DNA of 64,000 bases from CALJFL01 sp963669435 (GCA_963669435.1 OY770025.1:3658001-3722000), one strand, 5' to 3'. Shown: positions 45,250 through 55,393, numbered from the stretch's first letter. Translations and numbers: made by a program. The notes: generated from the sequence alone by a model not told the origin.

Positions 45250-46743
45250 GTGAGTACTGAAAAAGTGTCCCGTGTAATGATCGTCGGCGGAGGTACTGCG
45301 GGCTGGATGGCCGCGGCGGGCCTCAGCAAGATGATGGGCAAGCAGTTACAGATTCAACTCGTTGAAAGCGAGGAAATCGGTACTGTCGGTGTGGGTGAAG
45401 CCACCATTCCGCTGTTAACGTCTTTTCACCAGTTGCTCGGCATAAAGGAACAGGATTTTATGCGTGCGTCCCAGGCGACCTTCAAGCTGGGCATCCAGTT
45501 TGAAAACTGGGGCGCGCTGGGTGACCGCTACCTGCATCCCTTCGGCATTATCGGGCAGGATTGCTGGGCCTGTAGTTTCCATCACTTCTGGTTGAAGTCA
45601 CTGATGGAAGGCAAAGAATCTGACCTCGGTGATTACTCACTGCACCAGCACGCGGCTGACCAGAACAAGTTTATTCTCAACCCCAAAGGCGGGCTGGATT
45701 ACGCCTATCACATGGACGCGGGACTCTATGCGCGTTTCCTGCGGCAGTTCAGCGAAGCAAACGGGGTCGAGCGGGTCGAGGGTAAAGTCGTCGCTGTGGC
45801 AACCGATGAGGTTAGCGGGGATATCGCTTCGATCACGCTGGCATCGGGGCAAATGCTCAGCGCCGACCTGTACATTGACTGCAGTGGCTTCCGTGGCTTA
45901 CTGATTGAGCAGGCCCTGCATACGGGTTATGAAGACTGGAGTCACTGGTTACCCTGCGATCGCGCCGTTGCGCTGCAAACCAGTACTGTGGCACCGCCGG
46001 TACCGTATACCCGTTCCATTGCTCACACCGCTGGCTGGCAGTGGCAGATTCCACTTCAACACCGGGTGGGTAACGGTCATGTCTATTGCAGTCGCTATTG
46101 CTCCGATGATGAGGCCCGGGAAACACTGCTCGGTAACGTATCCGGCGAGGTGTTGACGGAACCGCGAATTATCCCCTTCAAGACCGGCCGGCGCCTGAAA
46201 CAGTGGAACAAAAATGTGGTTACACTCGGTCTGGCCAGTGGCTTCCTGGAGCCTCTGGAGTCAACCAGTCTGCACCTGGTGCAGTCCGGGGTCATCCGCT
46301 TGATGCAGTTGTTCCCGGTCAATGGCATTGTGCAGTCCGAGGTGGATGAATTTAACGCTCAGGCCCGCTTCGAGTTGGAGTACATTCGCGACTTCATCAT
46401 CCTTCACTACCATGTAACCCAGCGCACCGACAGTCCCTTTTGGAATCTCTGCCGTACCATGGAGGTGCCGGAATCCCTGGCCCGTCGGATCGAGCTGTTC
46501 CGCTCCAACGGGCGCATTTTCCGCGAGGGTCACGAGTTGTTTTTTGACGGCTCCTGGACCCGGGTGATGACCGGACAGGGATTGATGCCAGAGGGTTATC
46601 ACCCCATCTGTGACATGATGTCCGAGGCGGAGCTGGCGGATTTTCTCAGCAGCATTGCCGCTGGCCATAAAAACGCGATTTCGCAGATCGGCAGCCACGA
46701 AGAATTCCTGCAACAGTATTGCCCGGCGGCTGAGCCCGGCTAG
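45250..46743 (+). CDS. Flavin-dependent tryptophan-halogenase family protein 2
   Basis: 497-aa FAD-dependent halogenase homologue. Seen: GGGTAG at residues 13-18, GVGEATIPLL, ATFKLGIQFENW with Lys79, the complete halogenase motif WQWQIP at 263-268, and FLEPLESTSLHLV. All the residues I would look for in an active halogenase are kept, unlike protein 1. GTG start at 45250, 21 bp after the cupin gene. Characterised relatives in similar TonB-linked clusters brominate free indole in vitro, but the natural substrate is unknown. Free tryptophan, indole or a peptide are all open. Confidence 0.9.
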   Translation: MSTEKVSRVMIVGGGTAGWMAAAGLSKMMGKQLQIQLVESEEIGTVGVGEATIPLLTSFHQLLGIKEQDFMRASQATFKLGIQFENWGALGDRYLHPFGIIGQDCWACSFHHFWLKSLMEGKESDLGDYSLHQHAADQNKFILNPKGGLDYAYHMDAGLYARFLRQFSEANGVERVEGKVVAVATDEVSGDIASITLASGQMLSADLYIDCSGFRGLLIEQALHTGYEDWSHWLPCDRAVALQTSTVAPPVPYTRSIAHTAGWQWQIPLQHRVGNGHVYCSRYCSDDEARETLLGNVSGEVLTEPRIIPFKTGRRLKQWNKNVVTLGLASGFLEPLESTSLHLVQSGVIRLMQLFPVNGIVQSEVDEFNAQARFELEYIRDFIILHYHVTQRTDSPFWNLCRTMEVPESLARRIELFRSNGRIFREGHELFFDGSWTRVMTGQGLMPEGYHPICDMMSEAELADFLSSIAAGHKNAISQIGSHEEFLQQYCPAAEPG

Positions 46744-46984
46744 CCCTTGTACCCGCTCAAGGCCGCGTGATTGCTGGCTTTGAGCACATTCAAGGGGGTG
46801 CTCTGGGGGCCCGTCGAAGGTCCGTTCTACCTCAATTGCGGTCCGTTTAAACGTATTTGCATAGCCAGTCTGTAACTTCGGCCCAATAATAGGCGTCATT
46901 ATAAATGCCATTCTGTAGCGAGGGAGCCACGGAGGGGCAGCCCGTGCACAGCGCGGGATTAAATCTGCAAGGAGTGAACAGAGC
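46744..46984. other. Non-coding gap before the GH3 operon
   Basis: 241 bp without a supportable gene. It contains no clear terminator; the AT-rich part near 46885-46910 may hold a promoter, but no -35/-10 pair with proper spacing could be fixed. A ribosome site AAGGAG precedes the next gene. Confidence 0.4.
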
Positions 46985-49207
46985 GTGTCTCAGTATTCGA
47001 GTATGCCGTCGGTAGAGATCGAGGATGCGATTTCAGTCGACCAACGGGTCCAGGGGCTGGTGGACAAAATGACGCTGGCGGAAAAAGTCGGCCAAATGTC
47101 CCAGGTCAACGGCGGTGGGCACGACCTGCACCAGGCTATTCGCGAGGGCCGGGTGGGGTCTGTCCTCAACGAGGTCAATGTGGAAGAAGTGAACGAACTT
47201 CAGCGCATTGCCATGCTGGAAAGTCGCCTGGGTATTCCCCTGTTGATTGGTCGGGACGTGATCCACGGCTTCAAGACAATTTTTCCCATTCCGCTGGCCC
47301 AGGCTGCCAGTTGGGATCCCCAGATCATTGAGCAGGGCGCAGCTATTGCTGCCGTGGAAGCATCGGCCACTGGCATAAACTGGACCTTCGCCCCGATGAT
47401 CGATATTACCCGCGACCCGCGCTGGGGACGTATTGCCGAGAGCCTGGGTGAAGACCCTTATCTGTGTGGCAAACTGGGGGCGGCCATGGTGCGAGGTTTC
47501 CAGGGCAATGACTTGTCGAACCCAGGGTCTATCGCAGCCTGTGCCAAGCACTTTGCCGGTTACGGTGCGGTGGAAGGCGGCCTGGATTACAGTACCACCA
47601 ACATTCCCGAGAACGAGCTGCGCAACGTCTATTTGCCCCCGTTCAAGGCGGCATTGGACGCCGGAGTGGCCACCTTTATGACCTCGTTTAGCGATCTCAA
47701 TGGTGTGCCCTGCGCCGGCAACGACTTTTTGTTGAAGCAGGTGTTGCGGGAGGAGTGGCGTTTCAATGGCTTCGTCGTCAGTGACTGGGATGCCGTCAAG
47801 GAGCTGACCGTCCACGGCTTTACCGCCAACGACAAGGAGGCAGTTTGTGAGGCGACCAACGCCGGTGTGGATATGGAGATGGCCAGTTCGCTATACGGTG
47901 AGCACCTGCCCGGCCTGGTGGCGGAAGGCAAGGTGTCGGTGGCGCATATCGACAAAATGGTGGCCAATATACTGCGCCTGAAGTTCGAACTGGGACTGTT
48001 TGATAACCCTTACACCGACCCCGGCAAGTTCCCACGTCATGTCAACGCCAATCACCTGCATGCGGCGAAAAACGCGGCGTTGCGCAGCTGTGTGTTGTTG
48101 CGTAACGAGAACAACTTGCTGCCTCTTTCCCGCGAGGAACTGAATTCCCTGGCGGTTATTGGTCCACTGGCCGATGACGGCTATGAGCAACTCGGCACCT
48201 GGGTGTTCGACGGTGAGTCTCATCACAGCCAGACCTGTCTGCAGGCCATTCACATGCTGGCCGGCGACCACCTGGAGATACGCTGGGCGCGCGGCCTTGA
48301 AAACTCGCGTAGTCGCCAAACCGAGGAGTTTGAGCACGCGGTGCAGGCGGCGCAGGAATCCGACGCGGTGCTGATGTTTCTCGGTGAGGAATCAATACTC
48401 TCGGGTGAAGCCCACTGTCGCGCTGACATCGGTCTTCCCGGTGTGCAGGAACAGCTGATCGAAGCGATCGCCGCGGCCGGCAAGCCCATCGTGCTGGTGG
48501 TTATGGCTGGGCGACCACTGACCCTGGAGAGCATCGTTGATAAAGTCGATGCGATTCTGTACGCCTGGCATCCGGGCACCATGGGTGGTCCTGCCATCGC
48601 TGACCTGTTGTTTGGTGTGGAATCACCCTCGGGTAAACTTCCCGTGACCTTCCCGCGCCTGGTAGGACAGATACCGATCTTTTATTCGCGCAAGAATTCC
48701 GGCCGTCCGCCCAGTCACGACGCCATCACGCACATCGACGAAATCGATGGCAAGGCACCACAGACCTCGCTCGGTATGTCGGCTTTTCACCTGGATGCTG
48801 GCTTCAAGCCGTTGTATCCCTTTGGTTATGGCCTGAGTTACACGAGCTTTGAATACCGCGACCTGGCACTTTCCAGCCAGCAGGTGACCTATGGCGATTC
48901 ACTGGAAGTCAGTGCGACACTGGTCAATGCTGGCGATACCGCCGCCGAGGAAATCGTGCAGTTATACATTCGCGACCTGGTGGGTAATGTGACCCGGCCT
49001 ATCAAGGAGTTAAAGGGCTTTCAGCGTATCCGCCTCGAGCCTGGACAGGAACAGCGCGTCAGCTTTACGTTGGCACCGGACGACCTCGCTTTTTACGACC
49101 GAAAGATGCAGCGCATTGTCGAGTCCGGACAGTTTCATGTCTGGATCGGGGGTAGCTCAGAGGCGGACCTGTGGGGTGAATTTGAACTGCTCGAAGCGGG
49201 CGTATAG
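46985..49207 (+). CDS. GH3 beta-glucosidase, BglX-like, cytoplasmic
   Basis: 740-aa three-domain GH3 enzyme hydrolysing terminal beta-glucose from oligosaccharides. Seen: LAEKVGQM, IGRDVIHGF, FAPMIDITRDPRWGRIAESLGEDP, KHFAGYGA, nucleophile Asp267 in FVVSDWD, and a C-terminal fibronectin-III-like domain from about residue 650 (VSATLVNAGDTAAEEIVQLY). No signal peptide, so it acts on imported oligomers. GTG start at 46985 after AAGGAG. The MFS gene starts 11 bp after its stop, forming an uptake-hydrolysis pair. Confidence 0.93.
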   Translation: MSQYSSMPSVEIEDAISVDQRVQGLVDKMTLAEKVGQMSQVNGGGHDLHQAIREGRVGSVLNEVNVEEVNELQRIAMLESRLGIPLLIGRDVIHGFKTIFPIPLAQAASWDPQIIEQGAAIAAVEASATGINWTFAPMIDITRDPRWGRIAESLGEDPYLCGKLGAAMVRGFQGNDLSNPGSIAACAKHFAGYGAVEGGLDYSTTNIPENELRNVYLPPFKAALDAGVATFMTSFSDLNGVPCAGNDFLLKQVLREEWRFNGFVVSDWDAVKELTVHGFTANDKEAVCEATNAGVDMEMASSLYGEHLPGLVAEGKVSVAHIDKMVANILRLKFELGLFDNPYTDPGKFPRHVNANHLHAAKNAALRSCVLLRNENNLLPLSREELNSLAVIGPLADDGYEQLGTWVFDGESHHSQTCLQAIHMLAGDHLEIRWARGLENSRSRQTEEFEHAVQAAQESDAVLMFLGEESILSGEAHCRADIGLPGVQEQLIEAIAAAGKPIVLVVMAGRPLTLESIVDKVDAILYAWHPGTMGGPAIADLLFGVESPSGKLPVTFPRLVGQIPIFYSRKNSGRPPSHDAITHIDEIDGKAPQTSLGMSAFHLDAGFKPLYPFGYGLSYTSFEYRDLALSSQQVTYGDSLEVSATLVNAGDTAAEEIVQLYIRDLVGNVTRPIKELKGFQRIRLEPGQEQRVSFTLAPDDLAFYDRKMQRIVESGQFHVWIGGSSEADLWGEFELLEAGV

Positions 49208-49218
49208 CGAATCCGGCG

Positions 49219-50781
49219 ATGGCATTCAGTAGCCTGCAAACCGTTCGCACCGCGCTGATTGTCGCCCTGGGCGGCTTTCTCATGGGCTTTGACGCCTCGG
49301 TAATCTCCGGTGTGGTCGGTTTCATCGAGGTCGAATTTGCGCTCAGCAAGTTGGAGCTGGGTTGGTCCGTCGCCAGCCTGGCGCTGGCGGCCTCGGTAGC
49401 GATGATGTTGGCGGGGCCACTCAGTGACCGTATCGGGCGCAAACCCACCCTGAGTATTGCGGCGCTGCTATTCGCTGTATCGGCGGTCTTGTCAGCCCTG
49501 GCACCTTCCTTTCCGATGCTGGTTATTGCGCGCATTATCGGTGGGTTCGGTGTCGGTATGGCGCTCATTATCGCACCCATGTACATCGCGGAAATTGCAC
49601 CGCCGGCGGAGCGCGGCAGGTTGGTGTCGTTTAACCAGCTCAATATTGTACTGGGCATATCGGTGGCGTTTTTTTCAAACTACCTGATTATAAAGCTGGG
49701 TCAGCTGGATGCTGGCTGGGTGTCAGCCCTTCGACTCGAGGCCTGGAACTGGCGCTGGATGCTGGGGCTCGAAACACTGCCGGCGCTGTTGTATTTTTTC
49801 TGCTTGTACCTGGTCCCGGAGAGTCCTCGCTGGTTATTGATGCAGGGCCGTGAAGAGGAGGCCCGCCAGATTTTCTCCCGGATCGCTGGCGCAGAACAGG
49901 CTGAGGCTGAATTGCGCGCGGTGAATGCGAGTCTCGCTGAACAGCAGCAAACAACGGGCGGGACGCTCACAGCGCTGTTTTCCAGGCCCATGCGCCTGGT
50001 ACTGATGATCGGCCTCACGGTGGCCGTATTGCAGCAGATCACCGGTATTAACTCCGTGTTCTTCTACGCACCGATGATTTTTGAACAGTCCGGCATCGGT
50101 ACCGATGCAGCCTTTATGCAGGCGATTCTCGTTGGCCTGACCAACCTGGTTTTCACATTGGTAGCGATGGCCCTGATTGACCGTGTCGGTCGCAAGCCGC
50201 TGCTTTTGTTCGGTGTGTCTGGCATTGCTTTTTTCATGCTGCTGCTGTCCTGGGGCTTTAATGAAGCCCGTTACCTGTTGTCAGCGGAAGCTCTGGCCGG
50301 CCTGCCGGAGGCCGTGAGCCGTGAGCAGCTACTGCCCCTGGTGGGCGTGACCTTTGCCAGCGACCTGGAGTTTATCCAGGCCATCACCGCGCAGCTTGGA
50401 GCTACTTCCGCCTTGACCTATGAGGCTGAGCTCATCGCCGCTGCTATTGTTATTCAGCCAATGGTAATTCTGTTCGGAATCCTGGGTTTTGTAGCCTGCT
50501 TTGCACTGTCTGTCGGGCCGGTTATGTGGGTGTTGTTCTCGGAGCTGTTTCCCAACCGGGTCCGGGGTATCGCCATTTCTTTTGTTGGCTTGGTAAACTC
50601 CGGCGTAAGTTTCCTGGTGCAGTTGCTGTTTCCATGGCAGTTGGCCAACCTGGGTAACGCGGGGACCTTTTTCCTGTATGGAATTTTTGCGGCGGTTGGT
50701 TTGCTGCTTATCGCCAGGTTGTTACCGGAAACCCGCGGGAGATCGCTGGAAGAACTTGAAAAACAATTGGTGCAGGCCTAG
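49219..50781 (+). CDS. MFS sugar porter family transporter
   Basis: 520-aa inner-membrane transporter with 12 predicted helices. Seen: LMGFDASVISGVVGF in helix 1, DRIGRKPT in loop 2-3, PMYIAEIAPPAERGRLVSFNQL, PESPRWLLMQGREEEA after helix 6, and DRVGRKPLLL. These are sugar-porter signatures (proton symport or facilitation of hexoses). An extra long loop of about 50 residues lies between helices 9 and 10 (around residues 340-400). It should carry glucose or short glucosides into the cytoplasm. Confidence 0.92.
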   Translation: MAFSSLQTVRTALIVALGGFLMGFDASVISGVVGFIEVEFALSKLELGWSVASLALAASVAMMLAGPLSDRIGRKPTLSIAALLFAVSAVLSALAPSFPMLVIARIIGGFGVGMALIIAPMYIAEIAPPAERGRLVSFNQLNIVLGISVAFFSNYLIIKLGQLDAGWVSALRLEAWNWRWMLGLETLPALLYFFCLYLVPESPRWLLMQGREEEARQIFSRIAGAEQAEAELRAVNASLAEQQQTTGGTLTALFSRPMRLVLMIGLTVAVLQQITGINSVFFYAPMIFEQSGIGTDAAFMQAILVGLTNLVFTLVAMALIDRVGRKPLLLFGVSGIAFFMLLLSWGFNEARYLLSAEALAGLPEAVSREQLLPLVGVTFASDLEFIQAITAQLGATSALTYEAELIAAAIVIQPMVILFGILGFVACFALSVGPVMWVLFSELFPNRVRGIAISFVGLVNSGVSFLVQLLFPWQLANLGNAGTFFLYGIFAAVGLLLIARLLPETRGRSLEELEKQLVQA

Positions 50782-50828
50782 CCGGCAATGACTAATACCA
50801 TGGATGTGTTTCCGCTTTCATGGATTTT

Positions 50829-50857
50829 TTGCAACAAACTGGTTCAAACCGTATTGA
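50829..50857 (+). promoter_or_regulatory. Candidate sigma-70 promoter before second GH3
   Basis: TTGCAA at 50829-50834 and TATTGA at 50852-50857 are separated by 17 bp, and the start codon follows 11 bp later. Short distance suggests a nearly leaderless message. Match is moderate. Confidence 0.35.
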
Positions 50858-50867
50858 GTAGTTACAG

Positions 50868-52673
50868 ATGGATAATAGTATCGAAGTGCAGGTAGAAGCC
50901 CTGCTTAACAGAATGACGCTGGCGCAAAAGGTCGGTCAAATGGTGCAGACCGAACGCATGGCGATCAGCCCTGATGAAGTAAAGCAATGGCACATCGGCT
51001 CGGTATTGAGCGGCGGGGGATCATGTCCGGGCGATAATACGGTGTCTGACTGGGTCGACATGAACGACGCCTATTGGGCCGCCTCAATGGAAGAGGACGA
51101 CGAGCACCTGGCAATTCCGATTATCTATGGCGTTGACGCTATACACGGTCACAACAACGTCGAAGGGGCCACCATATTCCCTCACAATATCGGCCTGGGT
51201 GCGACCAGGAACCCCGATCTGCTGGAGCGGGTCGCGCAGATAACTGCAAAGGAAATTTTAGCCACCGGCGTGGAGTGGACCTTTGCGCCGACCCTGGCGG
51301 TGGCGCGTAATGCCCAGTGGGGCCGTACCTACGAAAGTTTCGCCGAGAGCCCCGAAGTGGTTGCGTCCTATGCCGACAGGTTTGTTAACGGCCTGCAGGG
51401 TGACCTGGGCGACGACAGCGTGGTCGCCTGCGTAAAGCACTGGGTGGGTGATGGTGGTACCCAGCACGGCATCGACCAGGGTGAAACAACGGTCAGCGAG
51501 GAAGAGCTACTACGCGTACACGCGGCGCCCTACAAGCCGGCTATCGATGCCGGTGTGTTGACGGTAATGGTCTCTTTCAACAGCTGGTTGGGCGAAAAGT
51601 GCCACGGTAATAAGTACGTGGTGGATTATCTGCTTAAGCAGCGTATGCAGTTCTCGGGATTTGTTATCTCCGACTGGGATGGTATCGATTACCTCTCGGA
51701 AAACTATTTCGATGCCGTGGGTGCAGGCGTCAATGCGGGCATCGACATGTTCATGGTGTCTGAAAACTGGAAGCCGTTTATAGAACACCTGTTACATCAT
51801 GTCGCACGCGGTAATGTCGGTATGGATCGAATCGATGACGCCGTACGCCGTATCCTGCGAGTGAAGTTCGCATACGGGCTATTTGATAAGGCACGCCCAG
51901 CGGACCGGCCGTGGTCCAACCACGAAAGCTATGGTTCCGCCGAACACCGTGCGGTCGCCCGTGAGGCCGTGCAACAGTCACAGGTTCTGCTTAAGAACGA
52001 AGGCGGTGTCTTGCCGCTGAATAAGGGTCAGCGCATCCTGGTAGCCGGTAAGAACGCAGACAATATCGGTCATCAATGCGGCGGTTTTACCATCGCCTGG
52101 CAGGGCACCTCCGGCAATGAATTCGTGCTCGGTGGCAGCTCTATCTGGGACGGCATTCGTGCGCAGGCTCCCGATGCTGTGCTTAGTGAAGATGGTAGCG
52201 ATGCCGACCCCGACAAACATGATGTGGCCGTCGTGGTGATCGGCGAAACGCCTTATGCCGAGGGCATGGGGGATATCCGTACCGGCTACGATGTGATCGT
52301 CCAGGCAGGCTCGCAGATTAATGGCCTGCTCAAGGTACTCGAGCCTTATGGAGACACCATGGTACTTGCCGACCTGCACCCGGAAGACCTCGAAACCATT
52401 ACCAATATCGCCTCTCGTGGGGTCCCTGTGGTCGCTGTCTATGTAGCCGGCAGGCCGCTGGTGATTAACCAGGAATTGGATAATTCTTCGGCCTTCGTCG
52501 CCGCCTGGTTGCCGGGATCAGAAGGACAGGGTGTTGCAGACGTGTTATTCGGTGATGTTCCGATCACCGGCAAGCTGTCATTCAGCTGGCCGAAGGATGG
52601 CGATAACATGCCCAATGTGGGTGACGAGCCTTACGACCCACTGTTCCCCTATGGCCACGGCCTAAGCTATTGA
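50868..52673 (+). CDS. GH3 beta-glucosidase, ExoP/CelD-like, cytoplasmic
   Basis: 601-aa GH3 enzyme. Seen: LAQKVGQM, YGVDAIHGHNN, FPHNIGLGATRNP, FAPTLAVARNAQWGRTYESF, KHWVGDGG, and nucleophile Asp269 in FVISDWDGI. It is clearly the paralogue of the lipoprotein enzyme at 32185 (same GATRNP and RTYESF blocks), but has no export signal here. The final residues PLFPYGHGLSY end the family's usual C-terminal part without a fibronectin domain. It lies 4 bp before glucokinase, which implies direct feeding of released glucose into phosphorylation. Confidence 0.92.
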   Translation: MDNSIEVQVEALLNRMTLAQKVGQMVQTERMAISPDEVKQWHIGSVLSGGGSCPGDNTVSDWVDMNDAYWAASMEEDDEHLAIPIIYGVDAIHGHNNVEGATIFPHNIGLGATRNPDLLERVAQITAKEILATGVEWTFAPTLAVARNAQWGRTYESFAESPEVVASYADRFVNGLQGDLGDDSVVACVKHWVGDGGTQHGIDQGETTVSEEELLRVHAAPYKPAIDAGVLTVMVSFNSWLGEKCHGNKYVVDYLLKQRMQFSGFVISDWDGIDYLSENYFDAVGAGVNAGIDMFMVSENWKPFIEHLLHHVARGNVGMDRIDDAVRRILRVKFAYGLFDKARPADRPWSNHESYGSAEHRAVAREAVQQSQVLLKNEGGVLPLNKGQRILVAGKNADNIGHQCGGFTIAWQGTSGNEFVLGGSSIWDGIRAQAPDAVLSEDGSDADPDKHDVAVVVIGETPYAEGMGDIRTGYDVIVQAGSQINGLLKVLEPYGDTMVLADLHPEDLETITNIASRGVPVVAVYVAGRPLVINQELDNSSAFVAAWLPGSEGQGVADVLFGDVPITGKLSFSWPKDGDNMPNVGDEPYDPLFPYGHGLSY

Positions 52674-52677
52674 ATCT

Positions 52678-53649
52678 ATGGCGACCTCTTCACTGCAGTT
52701 AGTACAAGGAACCGGCATGCAGATAGTGGCGGACATTGGCGGCACCAACGCGCGCTTCGCTTACGTGCAAGCCGGTAGCGGCGAGCTGCAGGGCATCGAC
52801 ACGTTCCCCTGTGCGGATTTTGCCTTCCTGGTGGATGCAATTCGCGCCTACATGGATCGCGATGGTCTTGCCTCCCCCGACGGAATTTGTCTTGCGGTCG
52901 CGGGCCCGGTTGAAAGCGACTGGATCGACCTGCCCAATAATCACTGGGCTTTCAGTCAGCGGGAATTGGCTGAGGCGCTCGATTGTCGCATCGAGATAAT
53001 TAATGACTTCAGCGCGCAAGTACTGAGTCTTGAGGCGCTGGGTGAGCAGGATCTGCACTGGTTGGGTTCACCCCGTCCCGGCGGTGCCGGGGTGAAGGCT
53101 ATTCTTGGTCCGGGTACTGGCCTGGGAGTGTCGGCCATGCTCTCTTCTGGTGAGATCGTACCCTCAGAGGCGGGTCACATTGGCTTTTCGCCGGTGGATG
53201 CGCATGGCGTGGCGCTTCTGAGCGTGATGTGGGACCGCTATCACCGGGTGTCGATCGAGCGCCTGTTGTCCGGCTCCGGACTGGCGAATTTGTACTGGGC
53301 CAATTGTCGCCTGGATGGACACTGTCGTGAGCTTCCGGCTCCTGAAGTCACAGCGGGTGCGATGGCAGGGGACGAGTACTGCCTGCGAGCGGTGCGCGAT
53401 TTCCTCGATATTCTCGCATCAACGGCTGGGGATGTGGCGCTGATGATGGGGGCCAATGCTGGCGTTTACCTGTCCGGCGGTATATTGCCGCGCATGCTGC
53501 AATTTTTGGATGAGGATCAGTTTCGTCAGCGCTTCGAGGACAAGGGACGGTTCAGAGCCTTTACAGAATCATTGCCACTGGCGGTGGTAAGTGCCCCATA
53601 TCCGGGCTTGATGGGTTCCGTCCAGGCGCTGCGGCGTTCCGCTTCCTGA
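52678..53649 (+). CDS. glk: Glucokinase
   Basis: 323-aa ATP-dependent glucokinase of the bacterial Glk family, making glucose-6-phosphate. Seen: phosphate motif ADIGGTNARF at residues 19-27, the sugar-binding PNNHWAF, NDFSAQ, GPGTGLGVS, EAGHIGFSP and the hinge GGILPRM. ATG at 52678 is the first start, 4 bp after the GH3 stop; an ATG at 52717 directly before QIVADIGGTN is the alternative and matches the usual family length better. Last gene of the GH3-Glk pair. Confidence 0.93.
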   Translation: MATSSLQLVQGTGMQIVADIGGTNARFAYVQAGSGELQGIDTFPCADFAFLVDAIRAYMDRDGLASPDGICLAVAGPVESDWIDLPNNHWAFSQRELAEALDCRIEIINDFSAQVLSLEALGEQDLHWLGSPRPGGAGVKAILGPGTGLGVSAMLSSGEIVPSEAGHIGFSPVDAHGVALLSVMWDRYHRVSIERLLSGSGLANLYWANCRLDGHCRELPAPEVTAGAMAGDEYCLRAVRDFLDILASTAGDVALMMGANAGVYLSGGILPRMLQFLDEDQFRQRFEDKGRFRAFTESLPLAVVSAPYPGLMGSVQALRRSAS

Positions 53650-53820
53650 ACCTGATGGGTAATTTCACGCCGTCGTCTCTTTAGTCGCTGCCTGGGTCCT
53701 TTTCACCGCAAGCAGGTTGCATCTGTAGGGCCACCCACCGACACTGCCAGACATAAATATAACGCTGTCCGCCTGTTGTCTGTGCCCAATGATCAGGCGG
53801 CCCCATACTGAGGGCAGGCA

Positions 53821-55272
53821 ATGACCCAGTCCGCACACCAGTCCACACACTACGAGACCCTGGAACGGGACAAGATCCCGATCGTACAGAAGGTTATCTA
53901 TGGCCTCGGTGCGTTTGTAAACAACATCCTGGCCGCGGCGATGGGCGGCATGGTGATTGTGCTCAACCTTGGACTGGGCATGAACCCCGCGCTGGTGGGA
54001 CTATTAGGGGCCTTGCCGCGTTTGGTGGATGCCTTCACCGACCCGCTGGTCGGCTACATCTCAGACCAGACCCGTTCACGTTGGGGGCGTCGTCGCCCTT
54101 ACATATTTGTCGGTGCTATTGCAGTGGGTATTCTGTTTGCGCTGCTGTGGCAGCTACCGGATGGCAAGAGCGAAACCTATTACTTCTGGTGGTTCCTGAT
54201 TGGATCGCTGATTTTCTATCTCGCCTACACCATTTTCGCAACGCCCTGGGTGGCGCTGGGTTACGAACTGACCCCGGACTACCACGAGCGCACCCGCGTG
54301 ATGGCGGTGCAAAGTTTCATGGGGCAACTGGCCTACCTGATTTCACCCTGGTTCCTGTGGATCATGCAGCACGAGGGCATGTTCGACAATATGGTCGACG
54401 GCGCCGCGGCACTGGCTATTGCCATTGGGGTATCGGTCATCGCCATCGGTATTCTTCCCGCCGTCTTTATCAAGGAGCGATTTAAAGCTCAGGCTACGGA
54501 GGTGGCTGAACCCCGGGCCTCTTTTGTCGACAGTACGGTGAATTTTTTCCGCGGCTTTGCGATGGCGCTCAAGTTCTCGCCGTTCCTTAAGCTGTGCCTG
54601 GCGACGTTTATGGTTTTTAACGGCTTTATGCTGGTTGCCTCATTCCAGTCCTACGTCATTATCTATTACGTATTCTCTGGAGACACGGCACTGGGTGCGG
54701 AATATGCGGGCTGGGCGGGCACCGTGTCTGCTATTGCCACATTCTGTGTCATCTTCTTTACCAGCTGGTTGTCATCGAAAATTGGCAAACGCAGGGCGTT
54801 CTTTTTCGCGATTGCCGTTTCCATGGTGGGTTATGGTCTGAAATGGTTTTGCTATACGCCTGAATATCCGCTGCTACTGCTATTGCCTGCGCCGTTAATT
54901 GCATTCGGGCTAGGTGGGTTGTTTACCCTGATGGGCTCGATGATCGCCGACGTTTGCGATATGGACGAACTGCAATCCAATGAGCGTCGAGAAGGTATGT
55001 TTGGGTCCATATACTGGTGGGTGGTGAAACTGGGCATGGCCGCCGCGCTGGCGATTGGCGGCGTGCTGCTAAACCTCACCGGCTTTGACGTGGCACTGGA
55101 GGGCGCCCAGACAGAAAACACGATATTCCTCATGCGCTTGTTTGATGTTGTCATTCCATTTATAACGTCGGCACTTGCCATCTGGCTGATCGCCCTCTAT
55201 CCGATTACCGAGCAAAAGGCGCATGAGGTCAGGGAAGAGCTGGAAGCGCGCCGGGGGACAACCACCGCCTGA
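53821..55272 (+). CDS. GPH-family sugar:cation symporter
   Basis: 483-aa inner-membrane transporter of the glycoside-pentoside-hexuronide:cation symporter family. Seen: GLGAFVNNILAAAMGG, LPRLVDAFTDPLVGYISDQTRSRWGRRRPYI in the helix 2-3 loop, TPWVALGYELTPDYHERTRV, and 12 hydrophobic segments. GAGGGC precedes the ATG. It likely carries glucosides released from beta-glucan. The 170-bp gap before it shows no gene; the small reverse frame there is not supported. It ends the sugar locus. Confidence 0.9.
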   Translation: MTQSAHQSTHYETLERDKIPIVQKVIYGLGAFVNNILAAAMGGMVIVLNLGLGMNPALVGLLGALPRLVDAFTDPLVGYISDQTRSRWGRRRPYIFVGAIAVGILFALLWQLPDGKSETYYFWWFLIGSLIFYLAYTIFATPWVALGYELTPDYHERTRVMAVQSFMGQLAYLISPWFLWIMQHEGMFDNMVDGAAALAIAIGVSVIAIGILPAVFIKERFKAQATEVAEPRASFVDSTVNFFRGFAMALKFSPFLKLCLATFMVFNGFMLVASFQSYVIIYYVFSGDTALGAEYAGWAGTVSAIATFCVIFFTSWLSSKIGKRRAFFFAIAVSMVGYGLKWFCYTPEYPLLLLLPAPLIAFGLGGLFTLMGSMIADVCDMDELQSNERREGMFGSIYWWVVKLGMAAALAIGGVLLNLTGFDVALEGAQTENTIFLMRLFDVVIPFITSALAIWLIALYPITEQKAHEVREELEARRGTTTA

Positions 55273-55393
55273 CGCGAAGTTGCCGCGCATTCCTAGGAAT
55301 CAGCGCGAAAGCTTCACGAACAGCGCTTGAAGTCCGCCCCCGCTCAGGCCACTATTCGTCCTCTGTCACCTGATAAGCACGTTGGACGCAACC

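Noticed and set aside
53665..53850. Reverse frame before the GPH symporter
   Set aside because: No similarity, no ribosome site, overlaps the symporter start.
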